Assembly: GCA_902826455.1 (NCBI GenBank)
Contig: CADEEV010000014.1
Span: 1 to 64,000 of the forward strand
Direction: 5' to 3'
Length of the DNA stretch: 64,000 bases
Source of the DNA: an uncultured Acidobacteriota bacterium
GTDB taxonomy: Bacteria > Acidobacteriota > Vicinamibacteria > Fen-336
Shown: positions 28,791 to 39,300 of the stretch, piece by piece
Position numbering within the stretch: position 1 is the first letter of the stretch
How the letters are laid out: every line of letters begins with the position of its first letter
Notes under the pieces: model-generated
The model's database searches: none
What the model saw: the letters and a program-made list of their open reading frames with translations, nothing else
What the model was told of the DNA's origin: nothing
Made by a program: the position numbers and the translations under genes

Positions 28791-30875
28791 CTAGTCGACG
28801 CCGAACGCGTCGCGGCGCTCGAGGCTGCGGCCCGAGCCCGCGTCGGCGACCGTGAGCACGATCTCGTACTCGCCCGGGGCGACGCCCGTCAGCGGCAGGT
28901 CGACCTGCTGCGACGCGATGCCGGCCGCGTTGGGAGCGACCGTGCGCGGCCGGGGCTCAGCCAGGACGCTTCCGTCCTTGCGCCGCACCGCGTAGGCGAG
29001 GGTCAAGGGTCCCTTCGCGCCGAGCACGTCGAAGGCGTAGACGAGGCGGGTGCCGCTCGGGAAGCGGCGGCGTGCGATCGGCAACGGGCGCTGGGCGGCC
29101 CCCTCGCCCGCGACGCTGTCCGTCAGCATCGGCGTCGTGAGGCGCAGGCCGTCGAGCGCCGGAACCGTGAACGTGTGGCGCACGGTGCCCATGGCGCCGC
29201 CCTGTTCGTCGCGCACCAGCAGGCGCGCCTGGTAGACGCCAGGCGCCAGGTCGAACGTGCGCACGAAGGGCAGGCCTTCGCGCAGCAGGCGCGCGTGGAC
29301 GTCGGCCGGCAGCGCCAGGTCGAGGCGCTTCTCGAGGCGCTGGTTCTCGGCGCCGTCGCGCGGCGTCACCACGACGTAGGTCTCGAGAGCGGCCTGCTGG
29401 CGGCCCGACTTCGGGGTGAAGCGCACGGTGCCCAGCTCCACCTCGGTGGCGAGCACGGCGAGGGCGGTGCCGGCTTTCTCGCTGCCGAGCACGTAGGAGG
29501 CGACGCGCAGCGGGATCCCGGCCGCGCTGAATGGCGACACGAGGCCGTCGCGTACGCGCGGGTCGAGCTGCGAGTCGGGCAGCACGCCCTTCTTCTTCTC
29601 GGCTTTCGCGTCGGGGGCGTAGTAGCCCTTGCGCGCCCGCACCGTTACGCCGGGCCTTGTCACCTGGACCTTGAGGCCGTGGAACTTGCCGTCGCGCTTC
29701 GTGTCGGCCGGCAGGAACCCGAGCAGGTAGTACGAGCGCGATTCGTCCACGACGCGCAGCATCGGGCCCGCCAGGTCGTCCGTTCCCTTGAACGCGAGGC
29801 CGCCCGTGTCGAGGGCCACCGACTCCGTGCCCTCGGCCTCGTGGGAGAAGTTCTGCACGAGCGTGACGCGGTCGCGCTCCTCGACGGCGTTGCCGAAGTC
29901 GGCCGCGTTGCCCAGGTCGCCGGCCCCGGCTTGGCCGCGTGCATCGAAGAAGTACAGCGCCGCGTTCGTCTGGCGCGCCGTGCGGATCAGCTCGCGGAAC
30001 TCGGAGCGCGTGGTGTCGGCGACGAAGCCTTCGGACACCACGAGCACCGTCTTGCGGCCGCGCGCCAGCGACAGCGAGGCCACGGCGCGCTCGATCACCG
30101 ACAGCGAGCGCTCGAGCCGCGTGCCCGCAGCCTGGTACATCTGCGTGGCCGCGGCGCGGATCAGGGGCAGGCCCGGGGAGATGTCGCGCTCCTGGTTCGC
30201 CTGGGGATCGCCGCGCGGCGCCGAGAACTCGATCAGCAGGCCGTTCTCGTACCAGCGCCGTGCCACGACGCTCAGCACCTGCGGATCGCGGCCGAAGTGG
30301 ATCTGCATCGCCTCCCACTCCGACAGGCGGCCGGCCGACGTGTCGGCGACTTCCTTCGGCTGCAGGCGCTCGAGGAACGCCAACAGGTCGCCGCGGCCCT
30401 CGGGCAGCCGCGCGCTCCACCACGTGCTCTCCGACGTCGGCACCAGGCTGAGCTCGTCGCCCGGCCGCAGCCCGTCGATCAGCTTACGCAGCTCGCCGCG
30501 GGCGCGCCGCAGGCCCGCCGCCGTGAGGTGCACGTCGTCCACAACCACCACGATCGAGCGCTCCGGCCGCGCCGCGACGCCGACGTTCGTGGAGACGAGC
30601 GCATCGGAGGGCGCGCTCGTGGCCGCGGACTCCGCGACGCTCACGGCCTCGAAGCTCGTGATCTCCTGCTCGACCCCGTTGTCGGAGACCGTGAAGTCCT
30701 CGCGGCGCAGGTCCGTGACCGGGTTGCCGTGCGAGTCGAGCACCAGGACGTCGACGCCGACGAGATCGATGCCCTGGCCGAACTCCGGCGTCGGCGCCGT
30801 CTGGGCCCGGCTCGTGGCCGCGACGGCGAGCGTCGCGAGCAGGGCGTACAAGGGGCTGGATGCGTGTCGGGACAT
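28791..30875 (-). CDS. VWFA-related exported protein (Acidobacteriota type)
   Basis: 694 residues with signal peptide (LYALLATLAVAATSRAQTAP). The first part carries the ending common to this family (LVGVDVLVLDSHGNPVTDLR, REDFTVSDNGVEQEITSFE) followed by a von Willebrand A-like fold (RSIVVVVDDVHLTAAGLRRA, GRKTVLVVSEGFVADTT, TNAALYFFDARG, DTGGLAFKGTDDLAGPMLRV, SYYLLGFLP). The metal site DxSxS is not intact (DDVHLT), so metal-dependent binding may differ. The last 250 residues form beta-sandwich-like repeats. This protein type is strongly expanded in Acidobacteriota, which supports the taxonomic guess. It lies eight bases downstream of the sulfatase-TPR gene and probably shares its operon. Confidence 0.88.
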   Translation of the reverse strand: MSRHASSPLYALLATLAVAATSRAQTAPTPEFGQGIDLVGVDVLVLDSHGNPVTDLRREDFTVSDNGVEQEITSFEAVSVAESAATSAPSDALVSTNVGVAARPERSIVVVVDDVHLTAAGLRRARGELRKLIDGLRPGDELSLVPTSESTWWSARLPEGRGDLLAFLERLQPKEVADTSAGRLSEWEAMQIHFGRDPQVLSVVARRWYENGLLIEFSAPRGDPQANQERDISPGLPLIRAAATQMYQAAGTRLERSLSVIERAVASLSLARGRKTVLVVSEGFVADTTRSEFRELIRTARQTNAALYFFDARGQAGAGDLGNAADFGNAVEERDRVTLVQNFSHEAEGTESVALDTGGLAFKGTDDLAGPMLRVVDESRSYYLLGFLPADTKRDGKFHGLKVQVTRPGVTVRARKGYYAPDAKAEKKKGVLPDSQLDPRVRDGLVSPFSAAGIPLRVASYVLGSEKAGTALAVLATEVELGTVRFTPKSGRQQAALETYVVVTPRDGAENQRLEKRLDLALPADVHARLLREGLPFVRTFDLAPGVYQARLLVRDEQGGAMGTVRHTFTVPALDGLRLTTPMLTDSVAGEGAAQRPLPIARRRFPSGTRLVYAFDVLGAKGPLTLAYAVRRKDGSVLAEPRPRTVAPNAAGIASQQVDLPLTGVAPGEYEIVLTVADAGSGRSLERRDAFGVD

Positions 30876-30883
30876 GGTGGATT

Positions 30884-33154
30884 TTAGCGCTTCAGCGCGG
30901 CCTCGAGAGCCTTCGCCTGCGCCACGGAGCGCTGCGCTTCGGCCCGCGCGCCACGGCTCTCGAGGATGTCCGCGAGGACGTAGTAGCCGAGGGGGGCGAC
31001 CGAGGAGCTGCGATCGAGGGCGAGGCCGCGGCGCGCGAGCGCCTCCGCTTCGGCGACACGGCCGGCCCGCAGCTCCTCGTGGGCGAGGAAGAAGTGACAG
31101 GGAGCCGAGTCGGGCGCCTCGGCGACGCCGCGCTTCAGCTCCGCGACGAAGCCGGCGGCGTCGCCCCGCTTCTTCAGGAGCTGGGCGAGGGCGAAATGGG
31201 CGCCGCCGTGAGCGGGATGGCGCCGTGTCTCCTCGCGGTACTCGGCCTCCGCCTGGTTCGCGCGCTGCTGCCGTTCGAAGAGCCGCCCGAGGTTGAAGTG
31301 CAGCGTCGGCTCGTCGGCGTCGAGCGCCAGGGCCTCCCGCAACGCGGCCGAGGCCGCAGTCGTGTCCCCGCGCTCGAGGGCGAGGGCGCCCAGGGCGTTG
31401 TGGGCGGCCGCCAGGCGCGGTGCCAGCCGCACGGCCTCGCGCAGCGAGCGCTCCGCGTCGTCGGGCGCTCCGAACGTGAGGAACAGCGTCGCGAGCTGGT
31501 ACGAGGCGTGAGGGTTCGGCTCGACCTGGAGCGCCGCGTGCTGACGGCGCAGGGCCGCGAGCGCGGCAGCGGGCCGCCCGCGGCGCGTTTCGACGCGCAC
31601 GAGCTGCTGGAGCGCGAGCTCGTCCTGCGGTCGCAGCTCGAGGGCGCGGGACAGCGAGCGTGCGGCGCCGTCCAGATCGCCCGCCTTCTCGAGCCATCCG
31701 CCCAGGGTGAGGTGGGCGTCGAGGATGGTGCCGTCTTCGGCGACGAACCGCCGCAGCGCCGCGATCGCCTCGGGCAGGCGGCCCGCGTCGGCGTCCTCCT
31801 TCGCGGTGTTGAGGCGCGCGAACACGGCGATCTTGTCCTTGGGGTCGGGCAGCGGCGCTCCGGAGTCGGAAGCGACCTGGGTCGCCACGTAGCCCAGGGC
31901 CGAGAGCTTCTCGCGTGTCTCGGGGTCCGCCGTCGCCGTGCCGGTGGCGCCGCTCTCGAGGCGCGCCATGGCCGCACGCAGGGCTTCGCCCGCGCGACCC
32001 GCGCTCGCGGAGAGGTCCTGGCGCTCACCGGGATCGGCCACCAGGTCGTAGAGCTCGGGCCGCGGCGCCTCGATGTACTTGTACCGGCCGTCCCGGAGCG
32101 AGCGCAGCTCACGCCAGCCGAAGTGGTAGCGCGGGAAGAACGTCTCCGAGTACGCCGTCTCGCCGAGCTCGGCCGACGGGTCGAAGAGAGCGCGCGCGAG
32201 CGAGCGGCCGTCGATCCCCGGCTGCGGCGCGAGCCCGGCGAGGTCGAGGATAGTGGGGAACACGTCGGCGCCCGACACCTGGGTGCGGCTGCGGCCGCGC
32301 AGGCTCCAGGGCGTGCGCACGATCAGCGGCACGGCCGTCGTGGCGTCGTAGACGAAGAAGCCATGGTTGGCCTCGCCGTGCTCTCCCAGGCTCTCGCCGT
32401 GATCCGCCGTGACGACGACGAGCGTGCGCTCCAGGAGCTTCCGCGCCGCGAGGGCATCGAGCAGCGCGCCCACGAGCGAGTCCGTGTACTCGACCTCGCC
32501 CAGGTAGGGCGCCGCCCCATGGCGCGAGGCGAAGGGCTCGGGCGCGGCATACGGGGCGTGCGGATCGAACAAGTGGACCCAGGCGAAGAACCGCCGGTCG
32601 GCGACCGTCGCGATCCAGTCGCCGGCGTCCTTCACGACGGCATCGCCGCGGCGCTGGAAGCGGCCGGGCTCGAGCGCGTCGTCGTAGCGCTCGAAGCCCT
32701 GGTCGAGACCGAAGCGCGAGTCCAGCACGAAGGCCCCGACGAACGCTCCCGTCGCATAGCCGGCGTCGTGCAGGCGCTCGGCGAGCGTGGTGCGCTCGGA
32801 AGCGAGGACGAACGCGCCGTTGTCGCGCACGCCGTGGTGCGGCGGCAGCAGGCCGGTCATCAGCGAGGCATGCGACGGCAAGGTCAAGGGCGCGACGGCG
32901 GTCGCGTGCTCGAACAACACGCCCTGGGCGGCCAGGGCGTCGAGGCGGGGCGTTGCGACCTCGCGGAAGCCGTAGGCGCCCAGCCGGTCGGCCCGCAGCG
33001 TGTCGAGGGTGACGAGCACGACGTTGAGCGCGCCGGGAGCCGGAGCGAGGCGCGCGAGTCTCGCGCGGGCCTCGGCATCGTCGCGCGGTGGAGCCGTGGC
33101 GGTCTGGCAGGCGGCCAGGGCCAGAGCGACACTCGCCGCCGCGAGCCTGTTCAA
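30884..33154 (-). CDS. Sulfatase-like hydrolase with C-terminal TPR repeats, lipoprotein
   Basis: 756 residues from TTG 33154, which overlaps the previous stop as TTGA; the resulting N-terminus ([16 protein letters not shown]) is a good lipoprotein signal. Alkaline-phosphatase-superfamily core: metal motif [17 protein letters not shown], nucleophile region [35 protein letters not shown] and [10 protein letters not shown]. The usual sulfatase Cys/Ser of CxPSR is Thr (TLPSH), so formylglycine activation is not expected; phosphoester or transferase chemistry is possible. From about residue 440 at least eight TPR units follow ([20 protein letters not shown]). Periplasmic, membrane-anchored. Confidence 0.88.
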   Translation of the reverse strand: MNRLAAASVALALAACQTATAPPRDDAEARARLARLAPAPGALNVVLVTLDTLRADRLGAYGFREVATPRLDALAAQGVLFEHATAVAPLTLPSHASLMTGLLPPHHGVRDNGAFVLASERTTLAERLHDAGYATGAFVGAFVLDSRFGLDQGFERYDDALEPGRFQRRGDAVVKDAGDWIATVADRRFFAWVHLFDPHAPYAAPEPFASRHGAAPYLGEVEYTDSLVGALLDALAARKLLERTLVVVTADHGESLGEHGEANHGFFVYDATTAVPLIVRTPWSLRGRSRTQVSGADVFPTILDLAGLAPQPGIDGRSLARALFDPSAELGETAYSETFFPRYHFGWRELRSLRDGRYKYIEAPRPELYDLVADPGERQDLSASAGRAGEALRAAMARLESGATGTATADPETREKLSALGYVATQVASDSGAPLPDPKDKIAVFARLNTAKEDADAGRLPEAIAALRRFVAEDGTILDAHLTLGGWLEKAGDLDGAARSLSRALELRPQDELALQQLVRVETRRGRPAAALAALRRQHAALQVEPNPHASYQLATLFLTFGAPDDAERSLREAVRLAPRLAAAHNALGALALERGDTTAASAALREALALDADEPTLHFNLGRLFERQQRANQAEAEYREETRRHPAHGGAHFALAQLLKKRGDAAGFVAELKRGVAEAPDSAPCHFFLAHEELRAGRVAEAEALARRGLALDRSSSVAPLGYYVLADILESRGARAEAQRSVAQAKALEAALKR

Positions 33155-35001
33155 GCGCCCGCCGCCAGCATCGTCCGCGCCTCGGCCGCTGCCGGGGGCG
33201 GGAGGGCCCGCGACTCGAGGGCGCGCCTCAGGGGCTCGCGCGCCGCGCGCCGATCGCCGCGTCCGAAGGCGAGCTTGCCGGTCAGGAAGTCGAACAGGGG
33301 ACCCTCGAGAGCGGCCGCTCGCGCCGCATCGAGCACGAGCTGCGCGTCCGCGGGCCGGTCCGTCTGGAGCAGCAGGTCCGTCAGGTTCGCCGCCGCTTCC
33401 GCGCACCGGGGCGACAGTTGCAGGGTCCGGCGCCAGGCCGCCTCGGCGCAGGCGGCGTCGTTGATCCCTACGCAGGCGAGGCCGATGTTGAACTGCACCT
33501 CCGCGTTCGCCGGCGCGATCGTCGCGGCGCGGCGCAGCGGGCCCAGGGCCTGCCGCGGGCGGCTCGCGCCCAGGTGGCTGATGCCGCTCAAAGCCAGCGC
33601 CGAGACGTTGCGCGGCGAGGAGCGCAACGCTGGTTCGAGCGCGGCGAGGGCGGCATCGAAGCGTCCCTCGGTCATGAGCTGGCGGGCCTCGTTGACCTTC
33701 GCGAGGCTGCCGATGGCGCGCTTCGGATCGACGCCGTCGTCGGTCGACTCGGCTCGCGAGCCGGCGACGTAGCCCAGGGACGCGAGCTGTGCGAGACGCT
33801 CGGCATCGTCGATTCCGGTCCCGGCGGAGGTGGGACGCTCGCTGGCCGCCCCGGCCTTCCACGCTTCGGCGAGACGCTGCGCCTCGCGCTGCCGTGTCTT
33901 CACGACGTTGGCCCCTTCCGCCGGATCGGTGGCGAGGTCGTAGAACTCGGGCTCCGGAGCCCGGATCCACTTGAGGACCCCGTCGGTGATCCCGGCCAGA
34001 GGCGCCCAACCGTAGGCGTTCCGGCCGAACTCCGACTCGAGGAGCAGCCCTCGCGTCGGCGGCGGGTCGCCGTGCGCGCGCGTCGCCAGGGAGCGTCCAT
34101 CGAGGCCCGCCGGTGGCGCCAGGCCGGCGATCTCGAGGAGCGTCGGGGCCACGTCCGCGGTGGACGCGAGGCCGGCGACGCGCCGGCCCTCCGGCCAGCC
34201 CGGCGCCGAGACGATCAGGGGCACGTGGAGCGTCGATTGATACAGGAACACGCCGTGGGTCGCCTCGCCGTGCTCGCCCAGGGACTCGCCGTGATCGGCC
34301 GTGACGACGATCGCGGCGGACTCGAGGGCGCTGCCGAGCTCCCGCTTCAGCCGGCCGATCTCCGAGTCCACGAACGCGATCTCGCCTTCGTACGGGCGCT
34401 CGCGGAACGCCGCGGCGAAAGGCGCCGGCGGCCGGTACGTCGCGTGGGGGTCGAAGTAGTGCACGAACAGCAGGTATGGCGGCCGCAGCGTCCGCGCCAC
34501 GCGCAGCGCCGCGTCGGTGACGGCGCCCGCGGGCCGCTCCGCGATTGCGAGCCCGGCGCTCCCGCCCACCGCGTCGTCGTAGACCCGGAACCCGTGGCCG
34601 AGCCCGTACTGCCGATCGAGCACCGCGGCCCCCACGACCGCGCCCGTGTCGTAGCCCGCCGCCTGCAGACGCGCTGCGAGCGTCGGCACCTCCGCGGGCA
34701 GGCGGTAGAGGCCGTTGTCGCGGACACCGTGATGCAGCGGCAGCAGGCCCGTGAAGAGCGTCGCGTGGGCCGGCAGCGTGATCGGCACCGGCGTGAGCGC
34801 GTTCTCGAAGACGACGCCGTCGCGCGCCCACGCGTCGAGCGTCGGAGTCTGTGCGCCGGCCGCGCCGTAGCAGCCGAGGCGGTCGGCCCGCAGCGTGTCG
34901 ATGCTGATCAGCACGATCGACGGCGGCCCGCTGGGACGGGGAGTTTCGGCCGTCGGACGGCACGCCGCGAGCGCGAGCGCGAGCGCCACGCCGAATCCCA
35001 T
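33151..35001 (-). CDS. Sulfatase-like hydrolase with C-terminal TPR repeats, lipoprotein (paralogue)
   Basis: 616 residues from ATG 35001; an ATG 25 codons upstream would put an Arg-rich extension before the lipoprotein signal (MGFGVALALALAACRP) and is unlikely. Core motifs mirror the next gene: [37 protein letters not shown] (Thr at the nucleophile position), [16 protein letters not shown] shorter TPR tail of about four units (LALSGISHLGASRPRQALGP, EVQFNIGLACVGINDAACAE) follows. The tandem pair arose by duplication and is coupled by a 4-nt overlap. First gene of a likely operon sulfatase-sulfatase-VWFA, divergent from the RND adaptor. Confidence 0.88.
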   Translation of the reverse strand: MGFGVALALALAACRPTAETPRPSGPPSIVLISIDTLRADRLGCYGAAGAQTPTLDAWARDGVVFENALTPVPITLPAHATLFTGLLPLHHGVRDNGLYRLPAEVPTLAARLQAAGYDTGAVVGAAVLDRQYGLGHGFRVYDDAVGGSAGLAIAERPAGAVTDAALRVARTLRPPYLLFVHYFDPHATYRPPAPFAAAFRERPYEGEIAFVDSEIGRLKRELGSALESAAIVVTADHGESLGEHGEATHGVFLYQSTLHVPLIVSAPGWPEGRRVAGLASTADVAPTLLEIAGLAPPAGLDGRSLATRAHGDPPPTRGLLLESEFGRNAYGWAPLAGITDGVLKWIRAPEPEFYDLATDPAEGANVVKTRQREAQRLAEAWKAGAASERPTSAGTGIDDAERLAQLASLGYVAGSRAESTDDGVDPKRAIGSLAKVNEARQLMTEGRFDAALAALEPALRSSPRNVSALALSGISHLGASRPRQALGPLRRAATIAPANAEVQFNIGLACVGINDAACAEAAWRRTLQLSPRCAEAAANLTDLLLQTDRPADAQLVLDAARAAALEGPLFDFLTGKLAFGRGDRRAAREPLRRALESRALPPPAAAEARTMLAAGA

Positions 35002-35121
35002 CGTCCGTCTCGCCGCGATATCCAAGGGAATGAAGAGCGCGCGCCGCTCGCGGATTATCCTCCGGGTCTGCGGCATCCCGGCCGCCGCGGGCCTCGTCCC
35101 GCCCGCCGGCGTCCAGGCAGG

Positions 35122-35127
35122 TAGAAT
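35122..35127 (+). promoter_or_regulatory. Probable -10 box (TAGAAT) of the RND operon
   Basis: TAGAAT within GGTAGAATGCC lies 34 bases before the ATG at 35162, in the 160-base gap shared with the divergent sulfatase gene. No strong -35 is seen 17 bases upstream. Confidence 0.5.
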
Positions 35128-35161
35128 GCCCTACCGCTCCAGTCGAAAGGGAACACGGACC

Positions 35162-36304
35162 ATGCCACGCGTCTCGACCCTGGCCGCCCTCGTCGTCGTC
35201 GCGGGCGCCGCGTCCGCCTGTCATTCCAAGCCCACGCTGGGCTCTCCGACCGCGGTGCGTGTCGCCGTCGTGGAGCGCTCCCGCGACGCCGCGTCGCGCC
35301 GCTACTCCGCCCAGATCCAGCCGGCCTCCCACGTGGACCTCTCGTTCCGCTTCCTCGGCTACGTGGAGGAGGTCGCGCGCGTGCGGGGCATCGACGGTAG
35401 CCTGCGCGTGATCCAGGAGGGCGATGCGGTGCGGGCCGGCCTGGAGCTCGCCCGGCTGCGCACGCCCGAGTTCGCCGAGCGCGTGGCCGAGGCCCAGGCC
35501 ACGTTCGAGAAGTCCCAGGCCGCGGCGGCGCTCGCCGACAGCGATCTCAAGCGCTTCAAGGATCTCGCGGCCGGCGGCCTTGCGACCGTCCAGGAAGTCG
35601 ACACCGCCATCGCCCAGAACGCGTCGGCCCACGCAGCCCTGGCCGAGGCCGCGGCCCGTCTCGACCAGTCGAAGACCGCGGCCGCCGAGGTGAGCCTCAA
35701 GTCCCCGATCGACGGCGTGCTGATCAAGCGCTTCGTCGAGGTCGGCTCCCTGTCGGGGCCCAACCCGGCCCATCCGCCGGCCGCCGTCGCCTTCGTGGTG
35801 GCCGACATGTCGAGCGTCAAGGCCGGCTTCGGCGTGCCCGACGTGATCCTCTCCCAGGTGCGCCTCGGCGCTCCCCAGAGCATCACGACCCTGGCGTACC
35901 CCGACGTGGAGTTCCGCGGCCGCATCACGCGCATAGCACCGTCCGCCGATCCCCAGAGCCGCGTCTTCGAGGTGGAGGTGACGATCCCGAACGGCGACCG
36001 TCGCCTCAAGGCCGGCATGGTCGCGGGCCTGCAGCTCGAACAGCCGAAGACCGGGCTGGGTCCCGAGCGGCCCCTCGTGGAGCTCTCGTCCGTGGTGCGC
36101 CCGCCGGGCCGCTCCGAGGGCTTCGCGGTCTTCGTCGTGGAGCCCTCGGCCACGGGCCTCGTGGCGCGCGTGCGCGACGTGCAGCTCGGCGAGTACCTCG
36201 GCCGCGTGATTCCCGTGGAGAAGGGCCTCTCGGGCGGCGAGCGCGTCGTGACCCAGGGCGCCGGCCTGCTCTCCGACGGGGAGCCGGTCGAGGTCATCCG
36301 GTGA
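35162..36304 (+). CDS. RND efflux adaptor lipoprotein (membrane fusion protein)
   Basis: 380 residues, lipoprotein signal (LAALVVVAGAASAC). Lipoyl halves (GDAVRAGLELARLRTPEF and VSLKSPIDGVLIKRFVEVGS) flank a short alpha-hairpin (ATFEKSQAAAALADSDLKRF, NASAHAALAEAAARLDQSKT), followed by the beta-barrel (VKAGFGVPDVILSQVRLG) and membrane-proximal domain (GLSGGERVVTQGAGLL). ATG 35162 has AAGGGA nine bases upstream. The pump gene starts inside its stop codon (GTGA). It should join the RND pump to an outer-membrane channel; no channel gene lies nearby. Confidence 0.93.
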   Translation: MPRVSTLAALVVVAGAASACHSKPTLGSPTAVRVAVVERSRDAASRRYSAQIQPASHVDLSFRFLGYVEEVARVRGIDGSLRVIQEGDAVRAGLELARLRTPEFAERVAEAQATFEKSQAAAALADSDLKRFKDLAAGGLATVQEVDTAIAQNASAHAALAEAAARLDQSKTAAAEVSLKSPIDGVLIKRFVEVGSLSGPNPAHPPAAVAFVVADMSSVKAGFGVPDVILSQVRLGAPQSITTLAYPDVEFRGRITRIAPSADPQSRVFEVEVTIPNGDRRLKAGMVAGLQLEQPKTGLGPERPLVELSSVVRPPGRSEGFAVFVVEPSATGLVARVRDVQLGEYLGRVIPVEKGLSGGERVVTQGAGLLSDGEPVEVIR

Positions 36305-39300
36305 ACGGATCCCACGAGGAGAAGGAGCACGCCCGCGACCTCCAGACGGTCGCGACCGTCCACAACACGGCGCGCTACTTCACCGAGAACGTCCACGTCG
36401 CGTGGGTGGCTCTCGTCCTCACCATGGCCTGGGGCGTCTTCGCCTACGCGAAGATGCCGAAGGCCAAGGATCCCATCGTCGAGGTCCGGATCGCCGTCGC
36501 CTCGTGCACGTGGCCCGGCGCCGAGGCCGAGAAGATCGAGCAGCTCGTCACGCGGAAGATCGAGCAGAAGCTGGCCGAGAACCCGAACATCGAGAAGCTC
36601 GAGTCCATCAGCCGCACCAGCGTCTCGATCATCTACGTCACCCTGAAGGAGAGCGTCAGCGACCGGGCGAAGGAGTGGAGCGACGTCCAGGGCCGCCTCG
36701 ACTCGATCCACGACCTGCCCGAGGGCGCGGGGCCGATCCAGTTCCAGAAGGACTTCGGCGACACCGCGACCCTGATGTTGACGGTCGCGAGCCCCAAGGT
36801 CGGCGACATCGAGCTCGAGCTGCGCGCGAAGGCCGTCCTGGCCGCCGTCAGCGAGGTGCGCGGGGGCGTCGCGCCCGGCAACCGCGCCACCCTCGTCGTG
36901 AACTTCCCGCCCGAGATCAACGTGAAGGTGATGGAGCGGCTCGGGGACGAGGCGCGCCGCTATCTCGACGCGACGCCCGGCATCCGCGACACCCGCTACT
37001 TCCAGCGCCCGGGATTCCTGGGACTCGACGTCGCGACGGACCTGCCCGACGAGGTGCTGCGCCTGGGCCTGCGCCGCTTCGCGGCCGAGCGCCTGCGGCT
37101 CTCGGAGTTCCACCCCGACATCTGGCTTCCGGCCGTGGTGCGCGGCCCCAAGGACGTGCGTGCCCGCCTCGCGGAGGTCGCGGCCGACCGCTACAGCTAC
37201 CACGAGCTCGACCTGTTCACCGACACGATCCAGCGCTACCTGCAGACGGTGCCGATCGTGTCGAAGGTGGCGCGCTCGGGGGTGCTCCCCGAGCAGATCT
37301 ACCTCGACTACTCCCAGGAGCGCCTGGCCTCCTACGGTATCGAGCCGGGCCGCCTCACGGGCATCATCGGGGCCCGCAACATCACGGCGCCGGGCGGCGT
37401 CCTCGAGGTCGGCGGCAAGAACGTCTCGATCGATCCGTCGGGGGAGTTCTCGGTGCCGGGACAGATCGGTGACGTGGCCGTCACCCTGAGCGCCGCCGGC
37501 TCGCCCGTCTACCTGCGCGACCTCGTCGAGATCAGCCGCGAGTACCAGAGCCCGCCGCGCTTCCTCAACTTCCTCTCCGTGCGCGGGCCCGACGGCGCCT
37601 TCCGTACCTCGCGGGCCATCACCCTCGCCGTGAACATGCGCGAAGGCGACCAGATCGGCGCCTTCGCCGAGCAGGTGGACCGTCAGCTCGAGGTCGTCCG
37701 CAGGCTATTGCCCGAGGACCTGATCCTGCGCCGCACGTCGGACCAGCCGCTGCAGGTGGAGGAGAACGTCGACCTCTTCATGAAGTCGCTGTACGAGGCG
37801 ATCTTCCTCGTGGTCATCGTGGCCCTCGTCGGCTTCTGGGAGTGGCGCACGGCCCTGCTCCTGGCCCTCGCCATCCCGATCACCCTGGCCATGACGTTCG
37901 GCCTGATGCAGCTCTTCGGCATCGACATCCAGCAGATCTCGATCGCCTCGCTGATCATCGCCCTGGGCCTGCTCGTCGACGATCCCGTGGTCGCGAGCGA
38001 CGCCATCAAGCACTCCCTCGGCGCCGGCTTCCCGCCGCGGGTCGCGGCCTGGCTCGGACCCACGAAGCTGGCGACGGCCATCATGTTCGCGACGGTCACG
38101 AACATCGCCGCCTACCTTCCCTTCCTCACGCTCACCGGCGACGTGGGCCAGTTCATCTTCAGCCTGCCGATCGTGCTCAGCCTGTCCCTCGTGTCCTCGC
38201 GCATCGTCTCGATGACGTTCATCCCGCTCCTCGGGTCGGTGCTGCTGCGCGCCCCCGAGAAGCGCGAGCCCACCTCCGCGGAGCGGCGCGCCCGCGGCTT
38301 CGGGAAGGTGTACTGCCAGGTCGTGGGCTGGGCGGTGGATCACCGGATCCTGGCCTTCGCGCTCTCGGTCGGCTTGCTGGCCGTGGGCGGCGTCGTGTCG
38401 GCCGGCGTCAAGCAGGCCTTCTTCCCGAAGGACCTGTCGTACCTCTCGTACGTCGACGTGTGGCTGCCCGAGGACGCGCCGCTCAGCGCGACCCGGGAGC
38501 GCGTCGACGAGGCGCGCGCGATCATCGTCGCGGCCTGCGACGAGTGGGCCGCGGCGCATCCCGAGCACGGCAAGCCCCGCCGCGTGCTCGAGTCGCTGAC
38601 GGAATTCCTGGGCGGCGGCGCGCCGCGCTTCTGGTTCTCCGTGTCCCCGGAGCTGCAGCAGCTCAACTACGCCCAGCTCATCATCCAGGTCCACCACAAG
38701 GAGGACACGGCGCCCCTCGTGCCGTTCCTCCAGGAGCGGCTGTCGAAGGCCATCGCCGGCGCCCGCATCGACGTGCGCCAGCTCGAGACCGGCAAGCCCG
38801 TGGGCATCCCGGTCTCGATCCGGATCGCCGGGGAGAACGTCGAGGAGCTGCGTCAGCTCGCGGAGAGGACGAAAGCCATCTTCCGCGCCACGCCCGGCGC
38901 CGAGCGGGTGCGCGACGACTGGGGCAGCGACACCTTCTCGGTGCGCCTCCAGGTCGACCCCGACCGGGCGAACCTCGCTGGCGTCACGAACCTGGACGTG
39001 GCCCACTCCTCCGCCGGCGCCATGAACGGCTTCGTCGTCGGACAGCTCCGCGAGGACGACCGCCGCATCAACATCGTGGCGCGCCTGCGCGGCGACGAGC
39101 GCGCCCGCCTCAGCGACGTCGAGAACCTCTACGTCACGTCCCTCTCGGGGTCGCAGAAGGTGCCGCTGGGGCAGGTGTCGCGCCTCGCCTACTCGTTCCA
39201 GACCGAGAAGGTCCGGAGGCGCAACCAGTTCCGCACCATCACGGTCTCGTGCTTCCCGGCCCGCGGCCTGCTCTCCTCCGAGGTCCTGGCCGCGGCGCGC

